This document shows, piece after piece, positions 26,381-35,513 of a DNA stretch of 64,000 nt (the first letter of the stretch is position 1; every line of letters starts with the position of its first letter). A program made the position numbers and the translations under genes. Source of the stretch: Massilia sp. YIM B02763 (GTDB lineage: Bacteria; Pseudomonadota; Gammaproteobacteria; Burkholderiales; Burkholderiaceae_D); assembly GCF_030412015.1 (NCBI RefSeq), contig NZ_JASNRD010000001.1, forward strand, positions 124,001-188,000. The letters are read 5' to 3'. The notes beneath the pieces were generated by a model. That model did no database searches. It was not told the DNA's origin and saw only the letters and a program-made list of their open reading frames with translations.

Positions 26381-29300
26381 CTAGTCCAGCTGGGGGCTCG
26401 CGTCGAGCACGCAGGCCGCGGCGTCGAGCGGCCGCCCGAACCAGTAGCCCTGCATCTCGTGGCACCCGTCCTCCAGCAGCAGGCGCGCCTGCTCCGGCTG
26501 CTCGATGCCTTCGGCGACCACGCCCAGGCCCAGGCAGCGCGCCGCCGTCACGATCGCCTGCACGATGGCGCGCGATTCGGCGCTCTGGCCGAGATCCGAC
26601 ACGAACGCGCGGTCGATCTTGACCTTGTCGATCGGCAGCCGCTTGAGATACGCAAGGCTCGAGTAACCCGTGCCGAAATCGTCGATGCTCAGCACCACGC
26701 CGGCTTCCTTGAGGCGGTTCATCACGGTGACGCTGCGCTGCACGTCCTGCATCGAGGTCGATTCCGTGAGTTCCAGCTCCAAGGCGCCGTGCGGCAGGCC
26801 GTGGCGCGCGAGCGTGTCCACGACGCGCGCGGCCACGTCCTCGTCCAGGAACTGGCGCGCCGACAGGTTGACCGCCATCGTCAGCTCCGGGTGGCCCGCA
26901 TCGCGCCAGGCGCGCAGCTGGGCGCAGGCCTGTTCCAGCACCCATGCGCCGATCGGGATGATCAAGCCGCTTTCCTCGGCCACGGGGATGAACTCGGCGG
27001 GCGACACCTGTCCGTAGCACGGGTGGTGCCAGCGCAGCAGCGCTTCGAACCCGGCCACGCGCCCGGTGCGCAGGTCCACCTTCGGCTGGTACGCCAGCGT
27101 GAGCTCGGAACGCGCCAGCGCCCCGCGCAGCTCGTGTTCCAGGCCGCGGCGCTGGGGTTGCCACTGGCTCGCCTCGAATTCCCGCGCCATGCCGTGGCCC
27201 TGGGTCTTGGCGTGGCGCAGCGCGGCCTGGGCCTTGCACAACAGCGATTCGGCGTCGGTGCCGTCGCGTCCGAAGACGCTCCAGCCCAGCGTCACGCTGC
27301 CGTGGATGGCCTGTGCGCCGACCTGCACGGGTTCGTTGAGCGCCTGCTGCAATGCATGCAGGCGCGCGCAGCAGCCGTCCGCGCCGGCGCGCAGCCATAA
27401 CAGGAAGGTGCTGCCGCCGGCCCGGGCGACGACGTCGTCCGCGCCGGCCTGATTGCGCAGGCGATCGGCAATCGCGACCAGCACGGCGTCGCCGCACGCA
27501 TGGCCGTCCTGCTCGTTGATGGCGCGCAGGCCATCCACGTCGATCGCCACCAGCAGTGCGCTGGCGCCGTTGGCGGCCGCATTTCCATCGCCATTGCCGG
27601 CATGCCGCCCGACCGCCCGTTCCACCGCCTGGCGGTTGGGCAGGCCCGTCAGCGGGTCGCGGGCCAGGCGCGTGTTGCCCGCCGGTCCGTGCTGGCGCAG
27701 GGATGGCGCCTGCGCCGACCGCGCACCGAGCACGTTCAGCCGGCTGACCGTCGACAATGCCGCTTCGCGCAGGGCGACGAGCTCCTCGACCGCGCGCGCC
27801 AGCTGGTCCAGCGTGTCGAGCTCCTCGCGCGTCGGCACGCGCGGGACGGTGTCGATCACGCACAGCGTGCCGATGCGCCGGCCGTTGGCGGAGATGGGTA
27901 TCCCCGCATAGAAGCGGATGGAAGGCGTGCCCGTTACCAGGGGATTCGTGACGAAGCGCGGATCGGCGCTCGCATCCGGCACCACGAACGGTTCGTCGGC
28001 GAGGATCGCATACGCGCAGAAGGAGATGTCGCGCGCGATTTCCTGCGCTTGCACGCCGCAGCGCGCCTTGAACCACTGGCGCCCATCGTCGACGAGCGAG
28101 ACCAGGGCGATGGGCACGGCCAGGCTGGCGCGGGCGATGCGGGCGATGCGGTCGAACAGCTCGTCCGGCTCGCTGTCCAGCAAGCCCGTCGCCCGCAGCA
28201 CGCGCAGGCGCTCCGGCTCGTCGGGCGGCAGCGGCGCAGCCTGGGCGCGGGAAGCGCCCGCGGCGACGCCCGGTGCCCGATACACGACGATGCCGCCGCC
28301 CGCGCCGCCCATGGCCTCCTGCACGGCCAGGCGGGCCTGGGCCAGCAGATCGGCGCCGCCCATGCCGTGACGGTACACGGCGATACCGACGCCCGTGCCG
28401 GCCGGCGCCGCCAGGTCGGCCAGAATGCGGCCTGCCGCCGCCAACCCCGCCTGCTGTGCCCCGTTGCCGTCACGGCCGACGACCAGGGCGACGAACTCGC
28501 CGTCGAGCCGTGCGGCATAGGCGCCCGGCCCCAGGATCACCGAGATGCTGGCCGCGGCCGAGCGCAGCTGCGCCTCGCTCCTGTCCGCGTCCCCCAGTCC
28601 GATGTGCAGCACGGCCACGCCGCCGTGCGCCTGGCCCAGCCCGGCCGCGCCGATCCGGCGTTCGAGCTCGCTCACGAACTCGTAGCCATTGGGCAGGCCC
28701 GTGACGGGATCGTGCGTCGCCTCGACATGCATGCGGCGCTCGATCGACTTGCGGGCGGAGATATCGCGCAGGAACAGCGCAAAGCCGGGGCCTTCGGGAC
28801 GGTGTACCGGACCGACGCGCAGTTCGACCTCGCATTCGCTGCCGTCGCTGGCCAGTACGGCGAGTTCGACCGCGAAGTCGGAGGCGCCGCCGGCCATGTC
28901 GAGGAGGCGCTCGATGCCGGCGATGCTGCAGGATTGCGCCGTCCGCGGCGCCAGCAGCGCCGAGAAGTCCTGCGCCAGCGCCTGCGCACGGGTCCAGCCG
29001 AACATGGCTTCGGCCCGGGCGTTCCAGCCGGTGATACGGCCGCGCGCATCCACCTCGACGAAGACGTCGTGGACCTGGTCGACCAGCCGGCGCAGGCGCC
29101 GTGCCTCCGCGCTGCGCCGCTCCGCTTCCTCGCGCTCTGCGGTGACGTCCATCATCAGCCCTGTATACACGACGCGCGTGGGCGACGCGACGGTACGCGT
29201 GGTGCGCATGCGTACCCATACGACGCTACCGTCCCCGCGCAGCAGGCGGCAAGTATGGCGCCAGTCGACGCCGGCGGCCACCGCCTCCTCGATCGACGCG

Positions 29301-29536
29301 GCCCACGCCGCCCGGTCGTCCGGATGCACGGGCATGGCCGTCCAGTCGGCCCGGATGGCGGCGGCGCTGACCCCGGTGATCTGCTCCCATCGCTCCGACA
29401 GGTACAGCAAGCCGCGCCCGCCGTCCGCATCCACGAACCACTGGTAGACGGCAGCAGGCTGGCCGAATGCGCGGCACGGCGTGGTAGCGGCGGCTTGTGC
29501 GGTGCGGCGGTGCTGGTGGGTAACGCTGTAAGTCAT
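26381..29536 (-). CDS. PAS-PAS-GGDEF-GAF-GGDEF-EAL cyclic-di-GMP phosphodiesterase with two degenerate GGDEF domains
   Basis: A 1051-residue cytoplasmic protein from ATG 29536. Order: PAS (about 25-135), PAS (150-262), GGDEF-like (270-420) with LDGEF (344-348) in place of GGDEF, GAF (445-590), second GGDEF-like (625-780) with GGSTF (707-711), and EAL (800-1045). The EAL site looks complete: Glu831 in [36 protein letters not shown] and AEGIEQPEQ. The likely net activity is hydrolysis of cyclic-di-GMP, with the degenerate cyclase domains acting as regulatory or GTP-binding modules. Two GGDEF-like domains in one chain are uncommon. It lies 37 bases upstream of the TPR-GGDEF gene on the same strand, so the two opposing enzymes may be cotranscribed. 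Confidence 0.88.
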   Translation of the reverse strand: MTYSVTHQHRRTAQAAATTPCRAFGQPAAVYQWFVDADGGRGLLYLSERWEQITGVSAAAIRADWTAMPVHPDDRAAWAASIEEAVAAGVDWRHTCRLLRGDGSVVWVRMRTTRTVASPTRVVYTGLMMDVTAEREEAERRSAEARRLRRLVDQVHDVFVEVDARGRITGWNARAEAMFGWTRAQALAQDFSALLAPRTAQSCSIAGIERLLDMAGGASDFAVELAVLASDGSECEVELRVGPVHRPEGPGFALFLRDISARKSIERRMHVEATHDPVTGLPNGYEFVSELERRIGAAGLGQAHGGVAVLHIGLGDADRSEAQLRSAAASISVILGPGAYAARLDGEFVALVVGRDGNGAQQAGLAAAGRILADLAAPAGTGVGIAVYRHGMGGADLLAQARLAVQEAMGGAGGGIVVYRAPGVAAGASRAQAAPLPPDEPERLRVLRATGLLDSEPDELFDRIARIARASLAVPIALVSLVDDGRQWFKARCGVQAQEIARDISFCAYAILADEPFVVPDASADPRFVTNPLVTGTPSIRFYAGIPISANGRRIGTLCVIDTVPRVPTREELDTLDQLARAVEELVALREAALSTVSRLNVLGARSAQAPSLRQHGPAGNTRLARDPLTGLPNRQAVERAVGRHAGNGDGNAAANGASALLVAIDVDGLRAINEQDGHACGDAVLVAIADRLRNQAGADDVVARAGGSTFLLWLRAGADGCCARLHALQQALNEPVQVGAQAIHGSVTLGWSVFGRDGTDAESLLCKAQAALRHAKTQGHGMAREFEASQWQPQRRGLEHELRGALARSELTLAYQPKVDLRTGRVAGFEALLRWHHPCYGQVSPAEFIPVAEESGLIIPIGAWVLEQACAQLRAWRDAGHPELTMAVNLSARQFLDEDVAARVVDTLARHGLPHGALELELTESTSMQDVQRSVTVMNRLKEAGVVLSIDDFGTGYSSLAYLKRLPIDKVKIDRAFVSDLGQSAESRAIVQAIVTAARCLGLGVVAEGIEQPEQARLLLEDGCHEMQGYWFGRPLDAAACVLDASPQLD

Positions 29537-29834
29537 CGGGTAGTAGCCTGTAGCGGAGTAACGGTGCTCGCGGCACCGCGGGAATATGCATCGGACCGGA
29601 TCGGCCTGTGGCTCCACTATATCACCGATTTTTCCGACTTTCCCATGGGAATCTTTTATTGATCATCGATTTCATCGGTTAAACGCGGCAATAAAACAAC
29701 GACGTTGTCGATTTGACGATGTGCATTATCGTTTTTACCGTTTGTTGCGAGGGAACGAGCCCCTTTTTTGCGCTGACGCTGCCACGGTCGCGTGCTAATC
29801 TTGGCAAACTTGCCATCGCTTCCGGAGAACTGAC
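29537..29834. other. Non-coding divergent region
   Basis: 298 bases between the EAL protein and the M20 amidohydrolase. It is markedly AT-richer than its surroundings between about 29620 and 29770 and should hold both promoters. GGAGAA lies just before the TTG start at 29835. I see no convincing ORF or RNA gene. Confidence 0.5.
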
Positions 29835-31172
29835 TTGACCACCACCGCATGCCGCCGTCGCATTGCCATCCTCCTTGCACTGGCGTGCGCGCTGGGCACG
29901 GAAGCGCACGCCCAACCGGCCGCCGGCGCCGCGCCGCTCAAGCAGCAGGTGGCGGCGCGGGTTGACGGCATGTACCCCTGGCTCGACGGCGTCTACAAGG
30001 ACTTGCATGCGCACCCCGAGATCGCCTTCCAGGAAACGCGCACGGCGGCCAAGCTCGCCGGCGAGATGCGCAAGCTGGGCTTCACGGTCACGGAAAAAGT
30101 AGGCAAGACCGGCATCGTTGCCGTGCTGCGCAACGGCAGCGGACCGACCGTGCTGGTGCGCACGGAGCTGGACGGCCTGCCGATGGAAGAAAAGACGGGC
30201 CTGCCGTATGCCAGCCGGGCACGGGCCGACAGCGGCGGGCACGAGACCTACACCACCCACAGCTGCGGTCACGACGTGCACATGGCCAGCTGGCTGGGCG
30301 CCGCGCGCACGCTGGCCGAACTGAAGAGACAGTGGCAGGGCACGCTGGTCTTCATCGCCCAGCCTGCCGAGGAAACCGTGTCCGGTGCGCGCGCCATGCT
30401 CGACGACGGCCTGCTGACGCGCTTCCCGAAGCCGGACTATGCGTTCGCGCTGCATTCCTGGCCGCTGGCCTATGGGACGGTCGGCTTCGAGGCCGGTCCC
30501 GTGTCGTCGAATTCGGATGCGATCGAGATCGTGTTCAAGGGCCGCGGCGGGCACGGCTCGGCGCCGGACAAGGCCATCGATCCCATCGCCATCGCGGCGC
30601 GCTTCGTCGTCGACGTGCAGACCGTCGTCAGCCGCGAGAAGGATCCGAAGGAGTTCGGCGTGGTGACCATCGGCGCGATCCAGGGCGGCACGGTGGGCAA
30701 CATCATCCCGGACAGCGTGCAGGTGCGCGGCACCATCCGCTCCTACAGCCCGCAGGTGCGCGACAAGCTGCTGGCCGGGGTGCGGCGCGTGGCCGAGGCC
30801 TCGGCCATGATGGCCGGCGCCCCGGCACCCGGCGTCGAGCTGGTCGCCGGCGGCAAGGCGATCGTCAACGATGCGGACCTGGTGCGGCGCACCGAAGCCG
30901 TGTTCCGCGACGCCTTCGGCCCGGAAAACGCCAGGCGCATGCCGGCCATGACGGCCAGCGAGGATTTTTCCGCCTATGCCGACGAGGGCATCCCGTCGAT
31001 GTTCTTCTTTACGGGCGTGTACGACCCGAAGGACGTGGCGGCAGCCGAGGCGCCGGGCGGCAAGCCCCTCGCCTTCAACCATTCGCCGTTCTACGCACCG
31101 GTGCCGGAACCGTCGATCAAGACGGCGGCCCAGGCCATGAGCCTGGCGGTGCTGAACGTCGTACGCAAATAA
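29835..31172 (+). CDS. Secreted M20-family amidohydrolase (TTG start)
   Basis: A 445-residue protein whose only well-placed start is a TTG at 29835 with GGAGAA upstream; it gives a clear signal peptide ending AHA (about residues 1-26). Peptidase M20D features are in order: LHAHPEIAFQET, SCGHDVHMASWLGAA (metal Cys/His), QPAEETVSGARAML (Glu pair), a lid domain with GRGGHGSAPDKAIDP, and the C-terminal metal His in FNHSPFY. The family removes acyl groups from N-acyl amino acids or similar amides. The export signal suggests it acts in the periplasm on peptides or hippurate-like amides. Confidence 0.88.
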   Translation: MTTTACRRRIAILLALACALGTEAHAQPAAGAAPLKQQVAARVDGMYPWLDGVYKDLHAHPEIAFQETRTAAKLAGEMRKLGFTVTEKVGKTGIVAVLRNGSGPTVLVRTELDGLPMEEKTGLPYASRARADSGGHETYTTHSCGHDVHMASWLGAARTLAELKRQWQGTLVFIAQPAEETVSGARAMLDDGLLTRFPKPDYAFALHSWPLAYGTVGFEAGPVSSNSDAIEIVFKGRGGHGSAPDKAIDPIAIAARFVVDVQTVVSREKDPKEFGVVTIGAIQGGTVGNIIPDSVQVRGTIRSYSPQVRDKLLAGVRRVAEASAMMAGAPAPGVELVAGGKAIVNDADLVRRTEAVFRDAFGPENARRMPAMTASEDFSAYADEGIPSMFFFTGVYDPKDVAAAEAPGGKPLAFNHSPFYAPVPEPSIKTAAQAMSLAVLNVVRK

Positions 31173-31178
31173 ACCGGC

Positions 31179-31520
31179 TCAGCGGCCTCGCTTGAGGCTG
31201 GCGACGGCGTCCAGCAGGCTCGCGCGCGCCGCCGTCCATGGCGTGCCCGCCAGTTCCGCCGCGCAGGTGGCGCAGGGTTCGAAGGGATTGCAGTCGTGCG
31301 CCAGTTCGACGTAGTTGGCGCCGACGGCGAGCTTGGCCGCCGCGCTGTCCTTGCGCCCCGCGCCCGCGGAGGCCGGGGCGCCGTCCTTGGCCAGCCACTT
31401 CTCGAACGGATCCAGCGCGACGCCCGTCGGCACGTACCAGCGCTTGCGGCCCGGATTCCAGCGTGCGCCCAGGGCGCGGGCTTCGTCTTTTTCGGCGTAG
31501 GGGACGTTCAGGAAGGTCAT
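31179..31520 (-). CDS. DUF5710-domain protein
   Basis: A 113-residue protein starting MTFLNVPYAEKDEARALGAR. The N-terminal half (about 1-45, including ARWNPGRKRWYVPTGV) is the DUF5710 module, a small domain often found in plasmid or DNA-processing proteins but also stand-alone. The C-terminal half holds HDCNPFEPCATCAAEL, whose three closely spaced cysteines could bind a metal or form disulfides. There is no clear ribosome-binding site. Function unknown. Confidence 0.7.
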   Translation of the reverse strand: MTFLNVPYAEKDEARALGARWNPGRKRWYVPTGVALDPFEKWLAKDGAPASAGAGRKDSAAAKLAVGANYVELAHDCNPFEPCATCAAELAGTPWTAARASLLDAVASLKRGR

Positions 31521-31602
31521 CGTTGGTGGCGGCACGGCGGGATTGCTGGGGGCACCGATGCTAACCCATACGGATCGGATGCGCAATCGCACCCGGCCGA
31601 CC

Positions 31603-31638
31603 AAAAAAATGTCCCGGACGCCTCGCGGCGGCCGGGAC
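31603..31638 (-). terminator. Intrinsic terminator of the sulfonate-type ABC operon
   Basis: On the minus strand the stem of GTCCCGG/CCGGGAC plus CGCC/GGCG (31611-31638, one internal mismatch, GCGA loop) is followed by ATTTTTTT. It lies 32 bases beyond the permease stop. Confidence 0.85.
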
Positions 31639-31669
31639 CAGGCACAACCCCCTTGGAAAAATTGCCGGT

Positions 31670-32551
31670 TTACCTCTGCATGCCCCAGCGGCGCACCGTC
31701 AGGCGCTCGATGTGCTGGAACACGATGTTCTCGAACAGCAGGCCGATCAGGATCACGGCGGCCAGCCCGGCGAACACGCGGTCGGTGAACAATTCGTTCC
31801 GGCTCTGGAAGATGTACCAGCCCAGGCCGCCCTTGCCGGACGTGGCGCCGAACACGAGTTCGGCCGCGATCAGGGTGCGCCAGGCGAAGGCCCAGCCGAT
31901 CTTCAGGCCCGACAGGATGGCCGGCAGCGCCGCCGGCACGAGGATCTGCGCGACCATGCGCACGCCCTTGAAGCCGTAGTTGCGGCCGGCCATGCGCAGC
32001 GTCTCGGGCACGGCCCGAAAGCCCGCGTAGGTGGACAGCGCCAGCGGCCAGGTCACGGAATGCATCAGCACGAAGACCAGGCTGCCCTTGCCCAGGCCGA
32101 ACCACAACAGCGCCAGCGGCAGCAGCGCGATCGCCGGCAGCGGGTTGAACATCGCGGTCAACGTCTCCAGCAGATCGCGCCCCACGCGGCTGGAGATCGC
32201 CAGCGAGGTCAGGACGAAGGCGGCGGCGACACCGGCCACGTAGCCCTGCACCAGTACCCCAAGCGACACGCCCACGTAGCGCGGCAGCTCGCCCGAGACG
32301 ATGCCTTCGGCGAAGGCGCGCGCCGTCTGCAGCGCGCCGGGCAGCAGCAGGTCGTTGTCGGTCCAGCGCGCCGCCAGTTCCCACACGACGGCGAGCACCA
32401 GCAGCAGCGCGCCCTTGCGCAGCCAGCCAAACCGGACCAAGCGCTGGGCCGGCGTGAACGGCTGGAGCGCGTCCGGCGCCGCCGTGAAGGCCAGCGCGGC
32501 CGCCGGCAATTCGATTTCGGGCCGGATCGGCGGATCCCACTGCGCGCTCAT
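31670..32551 (-). CDS. ABC transporter permease (taurine/nitrate/sulfonate type)
   Basis: A 293-residue inner-membrane protein with about six hydrophobic helices (first at LLLVLAVVWELAARW). The cytoplasmic coupling loop reads PETLRMAGRNYGFKGVRMVA followed by ILVPAALPAI, a variant of the EAA loop that contacts the ATPase. BPD_transp_1 family, as in SsuC/TauC. The start overlaps the ATPase stop by 4 bases. With the ATPase and binding protein it forms an importer for an anionic organosulfur-like or related substrate. Confidence 0.88.
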   Translation of the reverse strand: MSAQWDPPIRPEIELPAAALAFTAAPDALQPFTPAQRLVRFGWLRKGALLLVLAVVWELAARWTDNDLLLPGALQTARAFAEGIVSGELPRYVGVSLGVLVQGYVAGVAAAFVLTSLAISSRVGRDLLETLTAMFNPLPAIALLPLALLWFGLGKGSLVFVLMHSVTWPLALSTYAGFRAVPETLRMAGRNYGFKGVRMVAQILVPAALPAILSGLKIGWAFAWRTLIAAELVFGATSGKGGLGWYIFQSRNELFTDRVFAGLAAVILIGLLFENIVFQHIERLTVRRWGMQR

Positions 32552-33387
32552 GGCTGCACCGCCTGGGCCGCGCCGGCGCCGCCGACAGGCGCGCCGGCCG
32601 CGCCCTCGTCGCCGAACAGCAAGCGGTGGATGCGCGCCGCGGCGGCCTGGAACTCGGGGCCGCCCGCGCTGTGCAGGCCGAACTGGTGGCTGTTGATCTC
32701 GGCCCGCACCCGCCCCGGATGCGGCGACAGCAGCAGGATGCGGTTGCCCACCACCAGCGCTTCCTCGATCGAGTGGGTCACGAACAGCATGGTGAACGTC
32801 GCCTCCTCCCACAGCGCCTGCAATTCTTCCTGCATGCGCCGGCGCGTCAGGGCATCGAGCGCGGCGAACGGCTCGTCCATCAGCAGGATCTCGGGCTGCA
32901 TCGCCAGCGCGCGGGCAATGGCCACGCGCGCCTTCATGCCGCCGGACAGCGTGTGCGGATAGGCGTCGTCGAAGCGGCCCAGGCCGACCTTGCCGATCCA
33001 GTGCAGCGCGCGCGCCTCGGCCTCGCGCTTCGGCACCCCCGTCGCCAGCAGCGGGAACATGACGTTCTGCCTGACCGTCTTCCAGGGCGGCAGCTGGTCG
33101 AACTCCTGGAACACGACGATGCGGTCCGGCCCCGGTCCCGCGACCGGCCGGCCGTCCAGCGCCAGGCTGCCCGCGCGCGGCGCGATGAAGCCGCCGACGG
33201 CCTTGAGCAGCGTGGACTTGCCGCAGCCCGAGGGCCCGAGCAGCACGAAGCGGTCGCCGCGACAGACGTCGAAGCTCACGTCCTGGGTGGCCCGCACCGT
33301 CCCCCGGTCGGACGGAAACTCGATGGTCACGCCGCGCGCGCGCAGCAGCGGTTCGTTCTGGACGACCTGGAAGGGTAAGACGGTCAT
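32548..33387 (-). CDS. ABC transporter ATP-binding protein (TauB/SsuB type)
   Basis: A 279-residue ATPase. Walker A LLGPSGCGKSTLLKAV (about 50-65), Q-loop VFQEFDQLPPW, signature LSGGMKARVAIARALA, Walker B ILLMDEPFAALD, and switch His in FVTHSIEEAL. The signature has Ala where most relatives have Gln (LSGGMKQR), a mild oddity. It energises the permease downstream, and the gene overlaps it by 4 bases. Confidence 0.92.
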   Translation of the reverse strand: MTVLPFQVVQNEPLLRARGVTIEFPSDRGTVRATQDVSFDVCRGDRFVLLGPSGCGKSTLLKAVGGFIAPRAGSLALDGRPVAGPGPDRIVVFQEFDQLPPWKTVRQNVMFPLLATGVPKREAEARALHWIGKVGLGRFDDAYPHTLSGGMKARVAIARALAMQPEILLMDEPFAALDALTRRRMQEELQALWEEATFTMLFVTHSIEEALVVGNRILLLSPHPGRVRAEINSHQFGLHSAGGPEFQAAAARIHRLLFGDEGAAGAPVGGAGAAQAVQP

Positions 33388-33414
33388 GAAGCCTCCTGTT
33401 CCCGCACCGACGGT

Positions 33415-34434
33415 TCAACTGCCCGAGGCCAGCGCCGGGTGCGCAAAGAAATAGTCGCGCCAGCTCGCCGGCTTGTTGCGGATCGCGCCGGCCTGCCCCA
33501 TGAAATGCGCCAGGCCCAGCGTGTTCTGCGGCGCCACCTTGAACTGGTTCTTAGGATCGGTGACGACCTTCAGCAGCAAGGCGCGGTCGATCTTCGCCTT
33601 CGTCACGCGCAGGTAGGCGTCGGCGGCCAGTTCCGGGTTGGCGGCCACCAGCTTCGCCGCCTCGTCCAGCGCGTCGACGAAAGCGCGGTAGGTCTTGGGG
33701 TTCTCCTTGACGTACTCCTCGGTGGCGTACAGCACCGTCGACGAACTGGGCCCGCCCTGCACTTCGTAGGAATCGAGCACGACGTGGGCAGCCGGATTGC
33801 CGGCCAGTTCCTGGTCCTGGAACGGCGGCGTGGCGAAGTGGCCGTTGATTTCGGTGCCGCCCTTGATGATGGCCGCGGCGGCGTCCGGATGCGGCACCGC
33901 CTGTGTCAAGCGATCCAGTCTCGCGAATTCTCCCGTGCCCCAGCGCTTGGCCGCGGCCATCTGCAGGATGCGCGCCTGCACCGAGACCGTCACCGCGGGC
34001 AGCGCGATGCGGTCCTTGTCCGTGAAATCGGCGATCGTCTTCACGTTCGGGTTGGTCGAGACGAGGTAGTACGGGAAGTTGCCGAGCGAAGCCACGCCCT
34101 TGACGTTCTGGCGCCCTTTCGTGCGGTCCCAGATCGTCAGCAGCGGGCCGACGCCGGCGCCGGCCACGTCGATTGCGCCGGACAGCAGCGCGTCGTTGAC
34201 GGCATTGCCGCCCGAGAGCTGGATCCACTCGACCTTGATGGGCACGCCCTGCTTCCGGCCGTGCTTCTCGATCAGCTTCTGGTCCTGGGCCACGTTCAGC
34301 AACAGGTACACCACGCCGAACTGCTGCGCGATGCGCAACTGGCCTTCGGCCTGCGCCGAGGCGGGGGCAAACGAGGCGGAGAACATGGCGGCCAGCACCG
34401 CGGCCGCGCCCAGCTTCTTGAAGATCACACGCAT
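33415..34434 (-). CDS. ABC transporter substrate-binding protein (NMT1/SsuA/TauA type)
   Basis: A 339-residue protein with an Sec signal peptide (cleavage near ASAQA, residue 28). Two-lobed NMT1/THI5-like fold: RIAQQFGVVYLLLNVAQDQ, SGGNAVNDALLSGAIDVAGAG and FATPPFQDQEL are conserved family blocks. It would capture the substrate in the periplasm and deliver it to the permease. The position between the TauD-family dioxygenase and the ATPase suggests the substrate is processed by that dioxygenase; its identity is not readable from sequence. Confidence 0.88.
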   Translation of the reverse strand: MRVIFKKLGAAAVLAAMFSASFAPASAQAEGQLRIAQQFGVVYLLLNVAQDQKLIEKHGRKQGVPIKVEWIQLSGGNAVNDALLSGAIDVAGAGVGPLLTIWDRTKGRQNVKGVASLGNFPYYLVSTNPNVKTIADFTDKDRIALPAVTVSVQARILQMAAAKRWGTGEFARLDRLTQAVPHPDAAAAIIKGGTEINGHFATPPFQDQELAGNPAAHVVLDSYEVQGGPSSSTVLYATEEYVKENPKTYRAFVDALDEAAKLVAANPELAADAYLRVTKAKIDRALLLKVVTDPKNQFKVAPQNTLGLAHFMGQAGAIRNKPASWRDYFFAHPALASGS

Positions 34435-34456
34435 TGGGTTCCTTGTCGATTCGGTG

Positions 34457-35332
34457 TCAGAACGGCACGTCGCCTTCGATCGTCGTGCGGTACAGCTTGC
34501 GGCGCTGGTCGTCCGGGCAGCCGGCCGCCAGGTGCATGAGCGAGCGGTTATCCCAGAACACCATGTCCTGCGGCTGCCACTTGTGGCGATAGATATGCTC
34601 GGGACGCGTGCCGTGGTCGAACAGCTGGTCGAGCAGGTCGCGGCTCTCGTCGTCCGGCAAACCCACGATGCGGGTCGTGAAATGCTCGCTGACGAGCAGC
34701 GCGCGGCGGCCCGTTTCCGGATGCGTGCGCACGACCGGGTGCACGACGGGCTTCACCTCGTCGATCTGCGCCTGCGTCAGGTTCGGCCGCCACGGGTTCT
34801 TCTTCTGCAGGTCGGCGTAGCGGCACAGGTAGCTGTGCTCGGCCTGCGCGTGTTCGATGGCGCGCTTCAGGTGGGCCGGCAGGCGGTCCCAGGCCGTGTG
34901 CTGGTTGGCGAACAGCGTGTCGCCGCCATCCTGCGGCAATTCCTGGGCATGCAGCATCGAGCCCAGGCTCGGCTTTTCCTTGTACGACAGGTCCGAATGC
35001 CAGAAGTGGCCGGCGTCGCCCAGGCCGATGGGCTGGCCGTTCTCGCGGATGTTCGACACCACCAGCACTTCCGGCTGGGTGGGCAGCTGGAACTGGCGCA
35101 GCACGTGGATCTGCAGGGGGCCGAAGCGGCGGCTGAATGCGACCTGCTGGGCGGGCGTGATGTGCTGCTCGCGGAACACCAGCACGTGGTGCACCAGGTG
35201 GGCGCGGTGCAGGCGCGCGAAGTCGGCGTCGTCGATGGGCAGCGACAGGTCGAGACCGAGGACCTCGGCGCCCAGCGGCGCGTCGAAGGGTCGAATGGCG
35301 AAATGCTGGCGGGTGTTCAGTACGGCGGACAT
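34457..35332 (-). CDS. TauD/TfdA-family Fe(II)/2-oxoglutarate dioxygenase
   Basis: A 291-residue protein. The iron ligands are His112 and Asp114 in HFWHSDLSYKEKP and His267 in NRSLMHLAAG; Arg282 in YRTTIEGD should bind 2-oxoglutarate. The family oxygenates substrates such as taurine, alkyl sulfates or phenoxyacids, releasing sulfite or an aldehyde. It is the first gene of a four-gene unit (dioxygenase, binding protein, ATPase, permease), the usual layout for sulfur scavenging from sulfonates. Start chosen at 35332 by family alignment; a longer frame upstream is not family-like. Confidence 0.88.
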   Translation of the reverse strand: MSAVLNTRQHFAIRPFDAPLGAEVLGLDLSLPIDDADFARLHRAHLVHHVLVFREQHITPAQQVAFSRRFGPLQIHVLRQFQLPTQPEVLVVSNIRENGQPIGLGDAGHFWHSDLSYKEKPSLGSMLHAQELPQDGGDTLFANQHTAWDRLPAHLKRAIEHAQAEHSYLCRYADLQKKNPWRPNLTQAQIDEVKPVVHPVVRTHPETGRRALLVSEHFTTRIVGLPDDESRDLLDQLFDHGTRPEHIYRHKWQPQDMVFWDNRSLMHLAAGCPDDQRRKLYRTTIEGDVPF

Positions 35333-35513
35333 GGGTGCTCGCGGATGAGTCCTGGAGCGCCCAGCGTAGTCACGCGCGACCCGGCCGGCAACGAAGGTTT
35401 TCGAGCATCGACATGCAAAAATCCGTGCTGGCGGCCCGCGCGGGGCATGCGGGCGCGGGCCCTGCATGCCCCGTTATATCGATATCATCAAACTGTCTGA
35501 TGCATGGGCGGGT

